In this document: positions 1 to 5,955 of the stretch, one piece after another
Layout of the letters: each line of letters begins with the position of its first letter
Position numbering within the stretch: position 1 is the first letter of the stretch
Assembly (NCBI GenBank): GCA_013202535.1
Contig: JABMRP010000448.1
Coordinates: 1-7,111 of the forward strand
Direction: 5' to 3'
From: Planctomycetota bacterium
GTDB taxonomy: Bacteria > Planctomycetota > Planctomycetia > Pirellulales > Thermoguttaceae
Length of the DNA: 7,111 nt
Notes under the pieces: model-generated
What the model was told of the DNA's origin: nothing
The model's input: only the letters and a program-made list of their open reading frames with translations
Databases searched by the model: none
Position numbers and translations under genes: made by a program

Positions 1-123
1 CTTCCTATCCACTCCCTCTTCGTTTTTGGCCCAATGCGATAAACTCAATTAAGAAAATACTGCCTTTAGTCCACTTACCCCCACCACTTCAACTAGCAAA
101 CTCAAGCCCGTCGAAACTCAATG
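1..123. other. Gene-free left edge with three copies of AAACTCAA
   Basis: No coding region is supported here. The stretch is more AT-rich than the genes beside it. The octamer AAACTCAA occurs three times on the plus strand, at 41-48, 98-105 and 114-121, the last two 16 bp apart. No hairpin followed by a T-run is visible, so no terminator for the solute-binding gene ending at 124 can be called. On the minus strand the last bases (about 4-20) are purine-rich and could be the ribosome binding region of a gene starting beyond the window, but this cannot be tested here. Confidence 0.4.
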
Positions 124-1446
124 TCAGGCTGAACCAATACACAGCCCATGTCCAGCCAGAACTTGAGCATAATCCGATTCCTGAGACTCGGGAGCCAATT
201 CACGCGCCAGATCGAATGCGAGTTCCTTTTTCCTGCCAACGCCCGCGCCCTTCGTCACGAGAAGATCGCTGCCACCCCGAAACGTGCATGGAAGCAGGGC
301 TATGCCCAGATGGTCCCAGGGATCGCTGATTTGCCCAGGGTTCCGCGACAAGTTTCTGTAAAAGCTTGGCAGCGCATTAGCGGGCAAGGTGGCTGCCCCG
401 TACTCGCCGTTAAACAACGTCTCTTGGATGACGGCCTGACTTTCCGGCGAGAACTTGATCAGTTTATACGGCTGAGCCCCCTGCGCCGACTGCCATACGG
501 AACGACGCAACAGCCGAGGAACCTCGAGCGCTGCGTCGCTTGACAGATCGACCCTGCCGTCTCCGTCAATGAACTCACCGCCGCCGGACCAGACTAACGG
601 AACATAGTCGTGCATCAGGTTCTGACTGCCAGGCTCGGTTTGAAACACAAGCGGCATCGGCGCCTCATCCGTGGGACTCTGTCCGCCGGCTCCAAGCGAG
701 GCGTTGAGTTTGTGGAGACGCTCGATCACTTCCTCCCAGTTCGCAAAATCCCGAACACTTGGCCCTTTCTCTTGTGGCTCCAGGGAGCCGGGATCACCTC
801 CCACACTCAGTTTCCAGTACAAGAGGAGACGCACATCGAGGATGTATGGAAGAGTGGGAGCATTCTGTTGCAGTGCGCTGTAACCTGGTAGCTTCTGTCG
901 AGAATCATCATGGGCATAGGGGGCGTAGCGGCCGCGCCACGTACTGCCAATCTGAACGATGTCCGGCGTCGTACTGGAGAGGGTCATCTGCTTCGGGAGT
1001 CCCTCGTCGAGCAACTCAAACGCCTCGCCCCACCCCACGAACCGGACATCTATTGCTACTTTGTCCCGCCCGTGTTTCTGAACGAACTGCTTGAAGCACG
1101 CGAGCGCGCCTTTCTGTTCTCGGACCTCGTCCAACCTATACAGGACATTATTCCTTTCCTGCGGCAGATTCACGAGAGGAACTAGATCCTCGACGTTCAA
1201 TACGGTTACACCCGTGTCGTCCAGACCTTTGTTGAATTCCTCCAACAGCTCCCGGGGGTTTCCGTCCTTGTGATTCGTCCACGGCTCGTTTGACACTAGC
1301 CAGACCGTGATCTTGATCGGCTCGTTCGTTTCTTCACCGGGTGGGTCCGCGTCAGCGGGGGCTGCCCAGGCTGCCGGTGAGGGCGCGAGACAACACGTCA
1401 CGGATACTGCCAGCACTTTCAACAAACCAAGTACGTGATCACTCAT
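124..1446 (-). CDS. Exported extracellular solute-binding protein, family 1 (MalE-type), C-terminally short
   Basis: This is a 440-aa protein with a Sec signal peptide: a hydrophobic stretch at residues 7-22, then APSPAAWA with likely cleavage around residue 28. There is no convincing lipobox. The mature part reads like a family 1 solute-binding protein of ABC importers: ITVWLVSNE at 46-54, TPDIVQIGSTW at 160-170, PLVWSGGGEFID at 283-294, FNGEYGAA near 345-352, GIALLPCTFRGGSDLLV at 381-397, and FDLARELAPESQ at 411-422. MalE-type proteins normally continue about 60-70 residues past that last block to complete the C-terminal lobe. This one stops after about 18, and no matching continuation appears in any minus-strand frame of 1-123. 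No permease or ATPase gene is beside it, so it may be a sensor or scavenging protein rather than an importer part. The start has GGGAG at 1454-1458, 7 nt upstream. It is the third gene after the C25 peptidase, with a 183-bp gap. Family fairly sure, ligand unknown. Confidence 0.8.
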   Translation of the reverse strand: MSDHVLGLLKVLAVSVTCCLAPSPAAWAAPADADPPGEETNEPIKITVWLVSNEPWTNHKDGNPRELLEEFNKGLDDTGVTVLNVEDLVPLVNLPQERNNVLYRLDEVREQKGALACFKQFVQKHGRDKVAIDVRFVGWGEAFELLDEGLPKQMTLSSTTPDIVQIGSTWRGRYAPYAHDDSRQKLPGYSALQQNAPTLPYILDVRLLLYWKLSVGGDPGSLEPQEKGPSVRDFANWEEVIERLHKLNASLGAGGQSPTDEAPMPLVFQTEPGSQNLMHDYVPLVWSGGGEFIDGDGRVDLSSDAALEVPRLLRRSVWQSAQGAQPYKLIKFSPESQAVIQETLFNGEYGAATLPANALPSFYRNLSRNPGQISDPWDHLGIALLPCTFRGGSDLLVTKGAGVGRKKELAFDLARELAPESQESDYAQVLAGHGLCIGSA

Positions 1447-1461
1447 TATCTAGCTCCCATC

Positions 1462-1475
1462 GCAGACAAGTCTGC
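1462..1475. repeat. Perfect dyad GCAGAC-AA-GTCTGC just upstream of the solute-binding gene RBS
   Basis: Two 6-bp arms separated by 2 bp lie directly 5' of the Shine-Dalgarno of the minus-strand solute-binding gene (SD at 1454-1458, start at 1446). The site could be an operator or a small mRNA hairpin adjusting translation of the third gene. No function is demonstrated by sequence alone. Confidence 0.35.
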
Positions 1476-1629
1476 CCTCAAATGCCACGGGACTGAAGGA
1501 TCCCATCGCGGCGTGGAAATCGGCACGCAAAAGGGGTTCTCCCGCAGTTTTCGTGAAGCTGTCCACTCTACGCCATCGCAGCATGCCATTAACATGCACC
1601 TGAAGACTTTCGCAATACGGCATTCCTGC

Positions 1630-1863
1630 CTACTCCTCATCCACTTCGGACCAGTCGGTCATGATGAAGTGCTGACCGTGTAGGGTGCCTTCGCACTGCA
1701 GATGCTTCCCCACGAGCTTGTCGAGTTCGGGGTCGACAAACGGGTTTGCCCCGCTGCGACGCAGAACAAATTCCCGGTCACCCGTGACGATGACCACCGC
1801 GTCACGTTCGCTCTTTGAACCAGGTGCAACCTTGGTTCGGATGATTTTGCCACGTACGTTCAT
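1630..1863 (-). CDS. Small all-beta (OB-fold-like) protein paired with C25 peptidase
   Basis: This 77-aa protein has no signal peptide, membrane segment or cysteine cluster; its single Cys is residue 57. It alternates short hydrophobic strands with turns: VRGKIIR at 3-9, DAVVIVTGD at 21-29, EFVLRRSG at 31-38, then a helix-like DPELDKLVGKHL at 44-55, followed by CEGTLHG and HFIMTDW at 57-71. Strands, a helix before the fourth strand, and the 'VGKHLQCEGTL' turn are what a minimal OB-type barrel would look like, but this is a pattern reading and not a family match. The start codon lies 3 bp after the stop of the C25 peptidase gene and has no clear Shine-Dalgarno, so translation is probably coupled to the upstream gene. 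The close pairing suggests a partner, inhibitor, adaptor or substrate of the peptidase. Reality of the gene is likely; function unknown. Confidence 0.7.
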   Translation of the reverse strand: MNVRGKIIRTKVAPGSKSERDAVVIVTGDREFVLRRSGANPFVDPELDKLVGKHLQCEGTLHGQHFIMTDWSEVDEE

Positions 1864-1866
1864 GCT

Positions 1867-3402
1867 CTATCGCTTGTAGTATTCACGGAGAGAGATGATC
1901 TTGCCGCTCTGTTCCTCGACCACAACGGCGATTCGCGGTGTAATGGGCGCTTTGACCGGCTTTTTCGCCTCGCCGTGAATCAAGTGGTACACGCGTTTCG
2001 GAGCGGCCTTCGCATAAACTGACTTCGGCAGCGCACTGCCACTTACAGAAAACGAACTAATGTCGAAATCCGTCAGATTCAAGTTCGAGGCGATCCGCTT
2101 TAGCGCTTTCGCCACGTTCATGCCCGGCTTGATCGTCTTCGACAGCCGCGCACATGCGATGGACGACACTAGAGACAGTCCGGCACTGATTAACTGCCGT
2201 CTACGGTTTGCCCGGTGGGCAACGAGATTTATCACCGTACCGACCAGCCCTTTCATCAGGTTGTTGTCGGCCGCTACAGTGTGCGCCTGCAGCAGCGTGA
2301 CGGGGTGAACGGACGGATCGCCGAGCAGATAGAACTGCGACAGCGTCTTCAGGTCGACTGGGTTCATGGTGCCGGAGTTCTGTACAAACTTTTGCCGAGC
2401 TTGTAGGGCCGCGCGGCCGAGCGACGCGCCGGCCAAGACGTCCTGCAGAAAGTATTGCGTGATCAGATCGGCGGCTCCGTTGCCGGCCGCAGGACCGTAA
2501 GCAATCGTCGTGCTGCCAAAGAACCCGTAGCCGCCTTCCCTAAGGAACGTGTTGCAGATCCCGGGCTGACCTGCAGACAATGACGGATCGTACAGTTCCG
2601 CGCCGTAACAGCATTCGACGGTGGCAACCGCACCGTCGGACAGTCCTTTCTTTGCAATATCCGCTGCCGAAAGCGAAATCGGATAGCTGCTCCCCTTCTG
2701 CCCGTAGAAATTCGGATCGGCCGCGGAACCGTGACAATTAACAAAGTGCGACCGCGGTTTGAACTGAGCGGCAGTCCAGGTCGGCCCGCCTGACGGGCAG
2801 TCATGCAGGTTTGTGCTGTTGCCAAACGTGTTTTGCAGACTCAAAGCCGTCGACGCATGCCATACTTCAGCAGTGATACCAAAATATGCGGAGTAATCGT
2901 TCGCCGGACGGGACTTGTACCCGGCCGCCGCCTTGATCAAACCGGTCACGTAGCTGGTGTCATTACCGCCAACTAAATCGGGAAGCCGTCCGAGAACGCG
3001 TGTCGGCCCTGTGAGTTGTGACGGGTCGGTGCTGTATTTTGCATTACACGCGTATGGCAAGTCGCCGTACGCATAGGGGTCGCCATCGCCCGGCATGGTG
3101 TTTTTCAGCGGCACATACGGGATGACATCCGTCGCGCCGAGGATCATCAGATAATCTGGATCGGCTTTGTTGTAGACTGCATCGATTGCCGCTTTGTTCT
3201 GCGAAGCGCTGCCGGCTGACATCACTGCCTTTCCACCGTACTTCTTCATCTGTGCAGCGTCGTCGAGATGCACTACCGTTGTGGCAATGCCGCGCTGCTT
3301 GTCGGCCGCGATCATTCCCTTGAGAGCCTTGTCGAGTGCGGCCGTGTTGCCGTACTTTTTTTTCAGTTGACTCTGGTTGGTAAGGATAATCTTGTCGGAC
3401 AT
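1867..3402 (-). CDS. C25-family (gingipain-type, caspase-fold) cysteine peptidase, cytoplasmic
   Basis: This is a 511-aa protein of the C25 peptidase family (clan CD, the caspase and gingipain fold). Family landmarks appear in order: YLMILGATDVIPY at 84-96, LGRLPD at 137-142, the catalytic His motif VNCHGS at 221-226 (His224), the nucleophile motif TVECCYGAELYD at 261-272 (Cys265, or the adjacent Cys264), GYGFFGSTT at 291-299, and FYLLGDPS at 357-364, the 'LLGDP' signature that closes C25 domains. No signal peptide is present, unlike secreted gingipains, so it should act in the cytoplasm. A C-terminal part of about 140 residues (370-511) contains a basic amphipathic helix (NRRRQL at 399-404 onward) and ends in a beta-rich IAVVVEEQSGKIISL. 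Its role is unknown. The start is supported by GGGAG at 3411-3415, 8 nt upstream. A run of eight A residues on the coding strand encodes Lys14-16. It is the first gene of a cluster with a small beta protein and an exported binding protein. Substrate unknown. Confidence 0.88.
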   Translation of the reverse strand: MSDKIILTNQSQLKKKYGNTAALDKALKGMIAADKQRGIATTVVHLDDAAQMKKYGGKAVMSAGSASQNKAAIDAVYNKADPDYLMILGATDVIPYVPLKNTMPGDGDPYAYGDLPYACNAKYSTDPSQLTGPTRVLGRLPDLVGGNDTSYVTGLIKAAAGYKSRPANDYSAYFGITAEVWHASTALSLQNTFGNSTNLHDCPSGGPTWTAAQFKPRSHFVNCHGSAADPNFYGQKGSSYPISLSAADIAKKGLSDGAVATVECCYGAELYDPSLSAGQPGICNTFLREGGYGFFGSTTIAYGPAAGNGAADLITQYFLQDVLAGASLGRAALQARQKFVQNSGTMNPVDLKTLSQFYLLGDPSVHPVTLLQAHTVAADNNLMKGLVGTVINLVAHRANRRRQLISAGLSLVSSIACARLSKTIKPGMNVAKALKRIASNLNLTDFDISSFSVSGSALPKSVYAKAAPKRVYHLIHGEAKKPVKAPITPRIAVVVEEQSGKIISLREYYKR

Positions 3403-3522
3403 TGCTCGGTCTCCCGTAATGATAGGAAATCTGCTTTCCGGTGTAAGGGCCCAGCGACTTTCGGCGGCTCTCTACCGTGGACTCCGCACCCCGCGTCAGA
3501 CAGGGATTGTCCCCGCGCACAA

Positions 3523-3540
3523 CCACCCAATTGCCACCCA
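3523..3540. repeat. Direct repeat CCACCCA with 11-bp period
   Basis: CCACCCA occurs at 3523-3529 and again at 3534-3540, one helical turn apart. It sits next to the expected transcription start of the candidate C25 promoter. Such spacing suits a dimeric regulator, but no regulator is identified. Confidence 0.3.
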
Positions 3541-3543
3541 GAC

Positions 3544-3573
3544 AGCGTATGCCAATCACGCCGTTCGTGTCAA
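3544..3573 (-). promoter_or_regulatory. Candidate sigma70-type promoter for the C25 peptidase cluster
   Basis: On the minus strand a consensus -35 TTGACA (3568-3573) is followed after 18 bp by TACGCT (3544-3549), which keeps the most conserved -10 positions (TA and the final T) but is otherwise poor. CATACG with a 16-bp spacer is an alternative. The leader to the ATG at 3402 would be about 130 nt. CACGAACG direct repeats flank the -35 element. Confidence 0.4.
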
Positions 3574-3582
3574 TCGTTCGTG
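3562..3582. repeat. Direct repeat CGTTCGTG flanking a -35 element
   Basis: CGTTCGTG occurs at 3562-3569 and 3575-3582, a 13-bp period. The 5 bp between the copies and the end of the first copy form the TTGACA of the candidate C25 promoter. The placement suggests an operator, without direct proof. Confidence 0.3.
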
Positions 3583-3710
3583 GACCGTGCCCACAAGGTT
3601 CTATTGGTGGCAAGTTGCTGCAATGGGGGCAATGGGGCGGATGAGTGCGGACAGCAATTGGACCGCGGTCAGCCGCGCAGGAGTGCCGGTACGCAACTGA
3701 GGAGTTAGTG

Positions 3711-4466
3711 CTAACAGGTGCCGTCACTGCTTCCTAGCTGGGAACTCTCCAACGAATCGGCAAACTCCCGGAGCAGCCGTGCCAGTTCCTGAGCTTTTCC
3801 GTCTGGCCACTGCTGTTTCAGTCGGCCAAGAGCTTTGAGCGTCCGCTGGGCGTGGTGAACTCGCCGCTGGGCTGCCTGTCCGTTGCCCTGCTTGCTCTTC
3901 GTTTCGGCAATGATCTTCTCGGCGGTCGTGATTGTGACGTGCTCTCCGTTTTCCGCCCGTTTGATTGCCACGGACCGGGCGCGCTCGGGCGTGGAGGGGG
4001 CTGCCAGGAGATAGGCAGCCGTGAGATCCAAGGTCAAATCGGCAACGCTTGCCGATTTGAACCGCTGGGCGACGTTCATGAAGTTGCGGGCGGACCGCTC
4101 CTTCCAGCCGAATTCCGAATCCAACCACGGCTTGAACTGGCCATGCGGCAGAGCCTGCTTGACGGAGATCAACTCGGTACCGATTTCGACGATGTCATCC
4201 AGACTGCGCTTCACGAGTTGTCGAATTCGTTCGGCCGAAACACGGACCGTCCGTGCTATCTGCACGCCGATCGCGGCATAGTCGAAGCGTGCGACGGCCT
4301 CCATGGGTAGGCCGTCGGCTGGCGTCTCTCTGAAGGAATTGCCCATCAATCCTGTGCTCGAACTGGTCCTGGAGGCAATCATCGGCCAAAGGGCGTGCGC
4401 AGAGTATCCCCCTAAATACATAATTGCGATTTCCAACGAAGAGCGCGCACCCATTTCATGTGTCAT
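3711..4466 (-). CDS. DUF3102 family protein
   Basis: This protein has 251 aa from the chosen start. The recognisable core at about residues 92-136 reads IVEIGTELISVKQALPHGQF, then WLDSEFGWKERSARNFMNV, which is the DUF3102 signature (PF11300) with its helix-turn-helix-like character. AAYLLAAPSTPERA follows at about 150-163, then GEHVTITTAEKII near 174-186, and a long basic helical tail rich in Gln, Arg and Leu that could form a coiled coil. Family members occur on phages, plasmids and integrated elements and are of unknown function; DNA binding is an inference. The start at 4464-4466 has GGGAGG at 4478-4483, 11 nt upstream. ATG at 4346 is an alternative with better agreement to the expected N-terminal length and to codon use, but only a weak AGGA. 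A further ATG at 4526 is less likely. It lies between the recombinase and the peptidase cluster. Its stop overlaps a small dyad at 3704-3715. Confidence 0.75.
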   Translation of the reverse strand: MTHEMGARSSLEIAIMYLGGYSAHALWPMIASRTSSSTGLMGNSFRETPADGLPMEAVARFDYAAIGVQIARTVRVSAERIRQLVKRSLDDIVEIGTELISVKQALPHGQFKPWLDSEFGWKERSARNFMNVAQRFKSASVADLTLDLTAAYLLAAPSTPERARSVAIKRAENGEHVTITTAEKIIAETKSKQGNGQAAQRRVHHAQRTLKALGRLKQQWPDGKAQELARLLREFADSLESSQLGSSDGTC

Positions 4467-4518
4467 GAGGGTTTTCGCCTCCCAAATCTCTTGCATTATG
4501 CCCCCCCTGCGGACGTGG

Positions 4519-4782
4519 CTTGGCATGCACGCTACGGGGAGGGGTAGGGATCGCTGTCGGTCAAAATGGCCACTGCCATGCCCGGCACGGTCCAGACAGA
4601 AACTCTACGCCGCTCGGTATTAGAGTGGCATCGGCGTACGCCACCGAATGCACTTGGCAGCTTGCCGTTTCCTGCGTCGGTCGTGAACACCGACGCAGGA
4701 AAACCCGAACCCAATCTGTGGCAACGACTTACGTCAACCATTCTTGGCCAACACGCAATACACACACAATTTCGGCTTGGCA
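4519..4782 (+). repeat. Three dispersed copies of CTTGGCA in the spacer downstream of the recombinase
   Basis: CTTGGCA occurs at 4519-4525, 4653-4659 and 4776-4782, with a one-mismatch copy CTTGGCC at 4743-4749. A further copy at 6641-6647 overlaps the -35 element of the integration operon. Two of the copies extend to GGCTTGGCA (4517-4525, 4774-4782). Repeated short words next to a recombinase gene are what arm-type or core binding sites look like, but this is unproven. The rest of 4467-4785 holds no supported gene. It also contains the palindrome GGCGTACGCC (4633-4642) and the hairpin at 4668-4702. Confidence 0.35.
4668..4702. terminator. Strong 14-bp perfect hairpin downstream of the recombinase
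   Basis: TTTCCTGCGTCGGT (4668-4681) and its exact reverse complement (4689-4702) are separated by a 7-nt loop. It lies about 85 bp past the recombinase stop on the minus strand. No T-run follows on either strand, so a factor-independent terminator is not certain. The hairpin could instead be an mRNA 3' end stabiliser or part of an attachment site. A second short dyad, GGCAGCTTGCC (4656-4666), adjoins it on the 3' side of the minus-strand transcript. Confidence 0.5.
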
Positions 4783-4785
4783 CTT

Positions 4786-5286
4786 TCAATTCGCCTTCCG
4801 GGTGACGGTGGGCACGTAGACCGCCTCGGTGGCCTTCTTCATTTTGTTGGCCATCGCGACGTACCGCATGGTTGTGGTGACGTTCTTGTGCCTCATTTTT
4901 TTCTGTAACACGGGCAAGGGAAGCCGATCGGCGTTTTCGCTGGCATACGCGCGCCGAAGATCGTGCATCCCGTATAGGTGGCACGCGTCCGTACACTCAT
5001 GCTCTTGCTGGATAATGCAGGGCAAGTGAATCCCGGCCGCCACCTGGATGCGGTGAAACTGGATGTCGAAGGACCGGACACCATGAGGCCATGGGAATAC
5101 CATCGGATCGAATCCCTGGATCAACCGTAGGTGGGCTATGGTGGGCTCGGGAAGGAAGTCCACATCGTCCCGGGCGCCCTTGTTGGCCACGGCGCGGGTG
5201 ACGATCCGGCCCGTGTCTGCGTCGAGATCTTCCCGGCGGAATTCCATAATCTCGCTCACTCGCCAGCCGCTTGTGATGCTAAACAT
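4786..5286 (-). pseudogene. Tyrosine recombinase/integrase, catalytic (C-terminal) part, out of frame with its N-terminal part
   Basis: The readable 166-aa frame carries the complete catalytic domain of a phage-type integrase. It has Arg9 in SGWRVSEI, Lys36 in the beta-hairpin region, His108 and Arg111 in HDLRRA, His133 in MRHKN, and the nucleophile Tyr142 in TTTMRYV. A Cys/His cluster (Cys90, His96, Cys98, Cys102, His103) precedes the HDLRR box and may bind metal. As I recall the family, this insert is common in planctomycete integrases. The ATG at 5286 lies inside the domain (first residues MFSITSGWR), has no sensible ribosome site, and is not a real start. The frame belongs to the upstream part ending at 5279. 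Chemistry in the intact family is cutting and rejoining DNA at short attachment sites through a 3'-phosphotyrosine link. Confidence 0.85.
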
Positions 5287-5920
5287 GAGGATCTCCAGCC
5301 CGCCACCAGTCGGCCGGCGAGTATGGCAACCCGCTGGGCATCTTCGCCACGTCGCACGCTTGATACATGCCCTCGAAGTGTTCCCGGGTCACCGGCCGCG
5401 GGTTCGCCTCCGGTACTTTCACTTTGTCGAAGACGGGCACCTTTGCGATGTACTCCCACACTTTCGCCTTGTTCAATGCCGCCTGGATCGACGCGAGGCC
5501 CTTCTTGATCGTGTAGGGCGACAATATCGACCCCGGCTTCCGGCCGGGCTCTTGTGCCCGCTTGGCCCGAAACTTGTCGATATGGGCGGTCCTGATCGCA
5601 TCGACCGTCACCGGCTTAATGATCCGCTCAAAAGTCCGTAGGGCGTGGATTGCCTCGGTCCGGCTGCGCGGCTTCAACCGAGATAGGATCTCGGCATCGT
5701 ATCGCCGGCGGAAGTCCCGCCACGATACCCGGCGGACGTTCTCGTAAGTCCCCGCCGCAAGCTGCCCCTCGATCTTCTTGCGGAACTTCTCGGCCATCGA
5801 CTTGGAACCGATCCGCTTGGAATGTCGAACTCGATCCGGGTCGATCCAGCCGACCGACCACGGCGCTTTGGCGCCTAGCTTCGCCTTCTGCCGGCTGTCT
5901 TGGAATTTCCACGCACGCAT
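5279..5920 (-). pseudogene. Tyrosine recombinase/integrase, N-terminal (DNA arm and core-binding) part, frameshifted
   Basis: From the ATG at 5918-5920 this frame gives 213 aa. Residues 1-60 resemble an arm-binding region (WSVGWIDPDRVRHSKRIGSK). About 65-165 form a helical SAM-like core-binding domain ending in YTIKKGLASIQAALNKAKVW. A linker then runs to PYSPADWWR. The frame is lost right there and ends in AGDPHV and a stop. Restoring two bases (CGG-GCG-CTG-GAG instead of CGG-GCT-GGA-G near 5299-5301) would give WWRALEILMFSITSGWR, exactly the expected family continuation into the catalytic part. So a 2-bp GC deletion, or a sequencing error, is likely. The start is supported by AAGGGGAG at 5926-5933, 5 nt upstream. 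An ATG at 5962 would overlap the previous gene and lacks such a site. The gap to the previous gene is 35 bp, so it is one operon. Confidence 0.85.
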
Positions 5921-5955
5921 GATTGCTCCCCTTCGTGATTGTGATTGTGGCTGCC

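Larger units (their letters stand above)
3403..3710. other. Intergenic region between DUF3102 gene and C25 peptidase gene
   Basis: This 308-bp stretch separates two minus-strand genes. It contains a candidate promoter (3544-3573), two sets of short direct repeats (CGTTCGTG at 3562 and 3575; CCACCCA at 3523 and 3534), and a small dyad GTTAG-TG-CTAAC at 3704-3715 that overlaps the DUF3102 stop codon. A minus-strand frame from a GTG at 3727 stays open across the whole stretch and contains CPHC, but it runs far into the peptidase gene in another frame, so it is not called as a gene. Confidence 0.5.

Noticed and set aside
1446..1640. A 64-codon minus-strand frame filling the gap between the small beta protein and the solute-binding protein, ending in a TAATG overlap with the latter
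   Set aside because: The overlap is attractive, but the start has no proper ribosome site, the composition (many Cys, Trp and Arg, no structure) is not protein-like, and the next gene has its own strong ribosome site.
1981..2220. Tat-like twin-arginine plus hydrophobic stretch (NRRRQLISAGLSLVSSIACA) in the C25 protein
   Set aside because: It is at residue 399 of 511, not at an N-terminus, and has hydroxyl and charged residues in the helix. An amphipathic helix is more likely.
3268..3708. A 146-codon plus-strand frame opposite the C25 start and intergenic region
   Set aside because: Antisense to a confident gene, with no ribosome site and no recognisable domain.
3044..3727. A 227-codon minus-strand frame from the GTG at 3727 with a CPHC motif
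   Set aside because: More than half of it overlaps the well-supported C25 gene in another frame. The motif part is kept only as a finding.
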